Assembly: GCA_963932145.1 (NCBI GenBank)
Contig: OZ010571.1
Location: 116,678,946-116,742,945, forward strand
DNA length: 64,000 bases
Direction: 5' to 3'
From: Acanthosepion lycidas
Lineage: Eukaryota; Mollusca; Cephalopoda; Sepiida; Sepiidae
Part shown: positions 63,929 to 64,000 of the stretch, in pieces
Numbering within the stretch: the first letter of the stretch is position 1
Layout of the letters: every line of letters begins with the position of its first letter
The notes under the pieces: model-generated
Database searches by the model: none
Seen by the model: the letters and a program-made list of their open reading frames with translations, nothing else
What the model was told of the DNA's origin: nothing
Position numbers and translations under genes: made by a program

Positions 63929-64000
63929 ATGTTGCTAAATGTTATGGCACGTCAATCTATGACATTTTCGTGTAAGATACAGGTTTGATTCCTGTCTGAG
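63929..64000 (+). mobile_element. tRNA-like SINE head, cut by window end
   Basis: TTGCTAAATGTTATGGCA, CTATGACATTTTCGTGTAAG and GATACAGGTTTGATTCCTGT parallel the minus-strand copy at 63615. ACAGG-TTTGATT-CCTGT is a perfect T-arm with a seven-base loop (TTTGATT in place of TTCGATT). The element continues beyond the window. Confidence 0.5.

Overview
The window looks like intergenic or intronic DNA from a large, AT-rich, repeat-dense animal genome. A coleoid cephalopod, most likely an octopus, fits best. The reasons are the very frequent (TA)n tracts, a tRNA-derived SINE with a 'CACTTACG...GGGAAAGGTATGAATCC' body, Penelope-like elements with GIY-YIG ends, and a mix of CR1/Jockey-like, RTE-like and REL-endonuclease LINEs with mariner/Tc1 debris. 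Species assignment is inference. I found no convincing complete host gene. The only host-like coding signal is an unidentified, Met-less reading frame of about 60 codons at 22313-22492 (minus strand) that resembles a terminal exon.

Layout. 1-6.1 kb: RTE-like LINE remnant (minus), Tc1-like scrap, one SINE and a 46-bp minisatellite. 6.4-14.1 kb: a nearly intact LINE with a C-terminal restriction-enzyme-like endonuclease (minus, one nonsense codon and one frameshift), a C-terminal piece of a second REL-endonuclease LINE, and an internally deleted copy of the first LINE. 14.2-25.2 kb: (TA)n tracts, a 0.8-kb TATATAAACA-type minisatellite, and three decayed CR1/Jockey-like LINE fragments (plus). 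26.5-29.1 kb: a MADE1-like mariner MITE and a five-unit GC-richer tandem array whose units share hairpins with compensatory changes. 29.2-33.7 kb: a palindrome of about 2.85 kb carrying Penelope-like (PLE) coding fragments in its outer arms and a hairpin MITE at its centre, then a repeated PLE 3' region, a PLE terminal sequence and a degraded hammerhead ribozyme. 37-39.7 kb: decayed mariner transposase and an RTE-like LINE with a mutated catalytic box. 40.8-48.3 kb: an inverted repeat on a TA core, a SINE, a second PLE endonuclease fragment, a tRNA-like sequence and a DDE transposase remnant. 56.5-60.5 kb: two hammerhead ribozymes as direct repeats 264 nt apart (retrozyme-like), a third copy of the REL-endonuclease LINE, a perfect 76-bp-arm palindrome of the PLE terminus and a perfect hairpin MITE inside TA repeats. 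60.8-64 kb: a SINE body and two tRNA-like SINE heads in inverted orientation.

No genes work together as a pathway here. The coherent biology is retroelement biology: autonomous LINE and PLE families, their deleted or palindromic derivatives, and a small ribozyme-bearing repeat that could have been mobilised by PLE or LINE machinery. The best candidate for an unusual system is the tandem hammerhead unit at 56556-56928, followed by the structured tandem array at 27560-28830.
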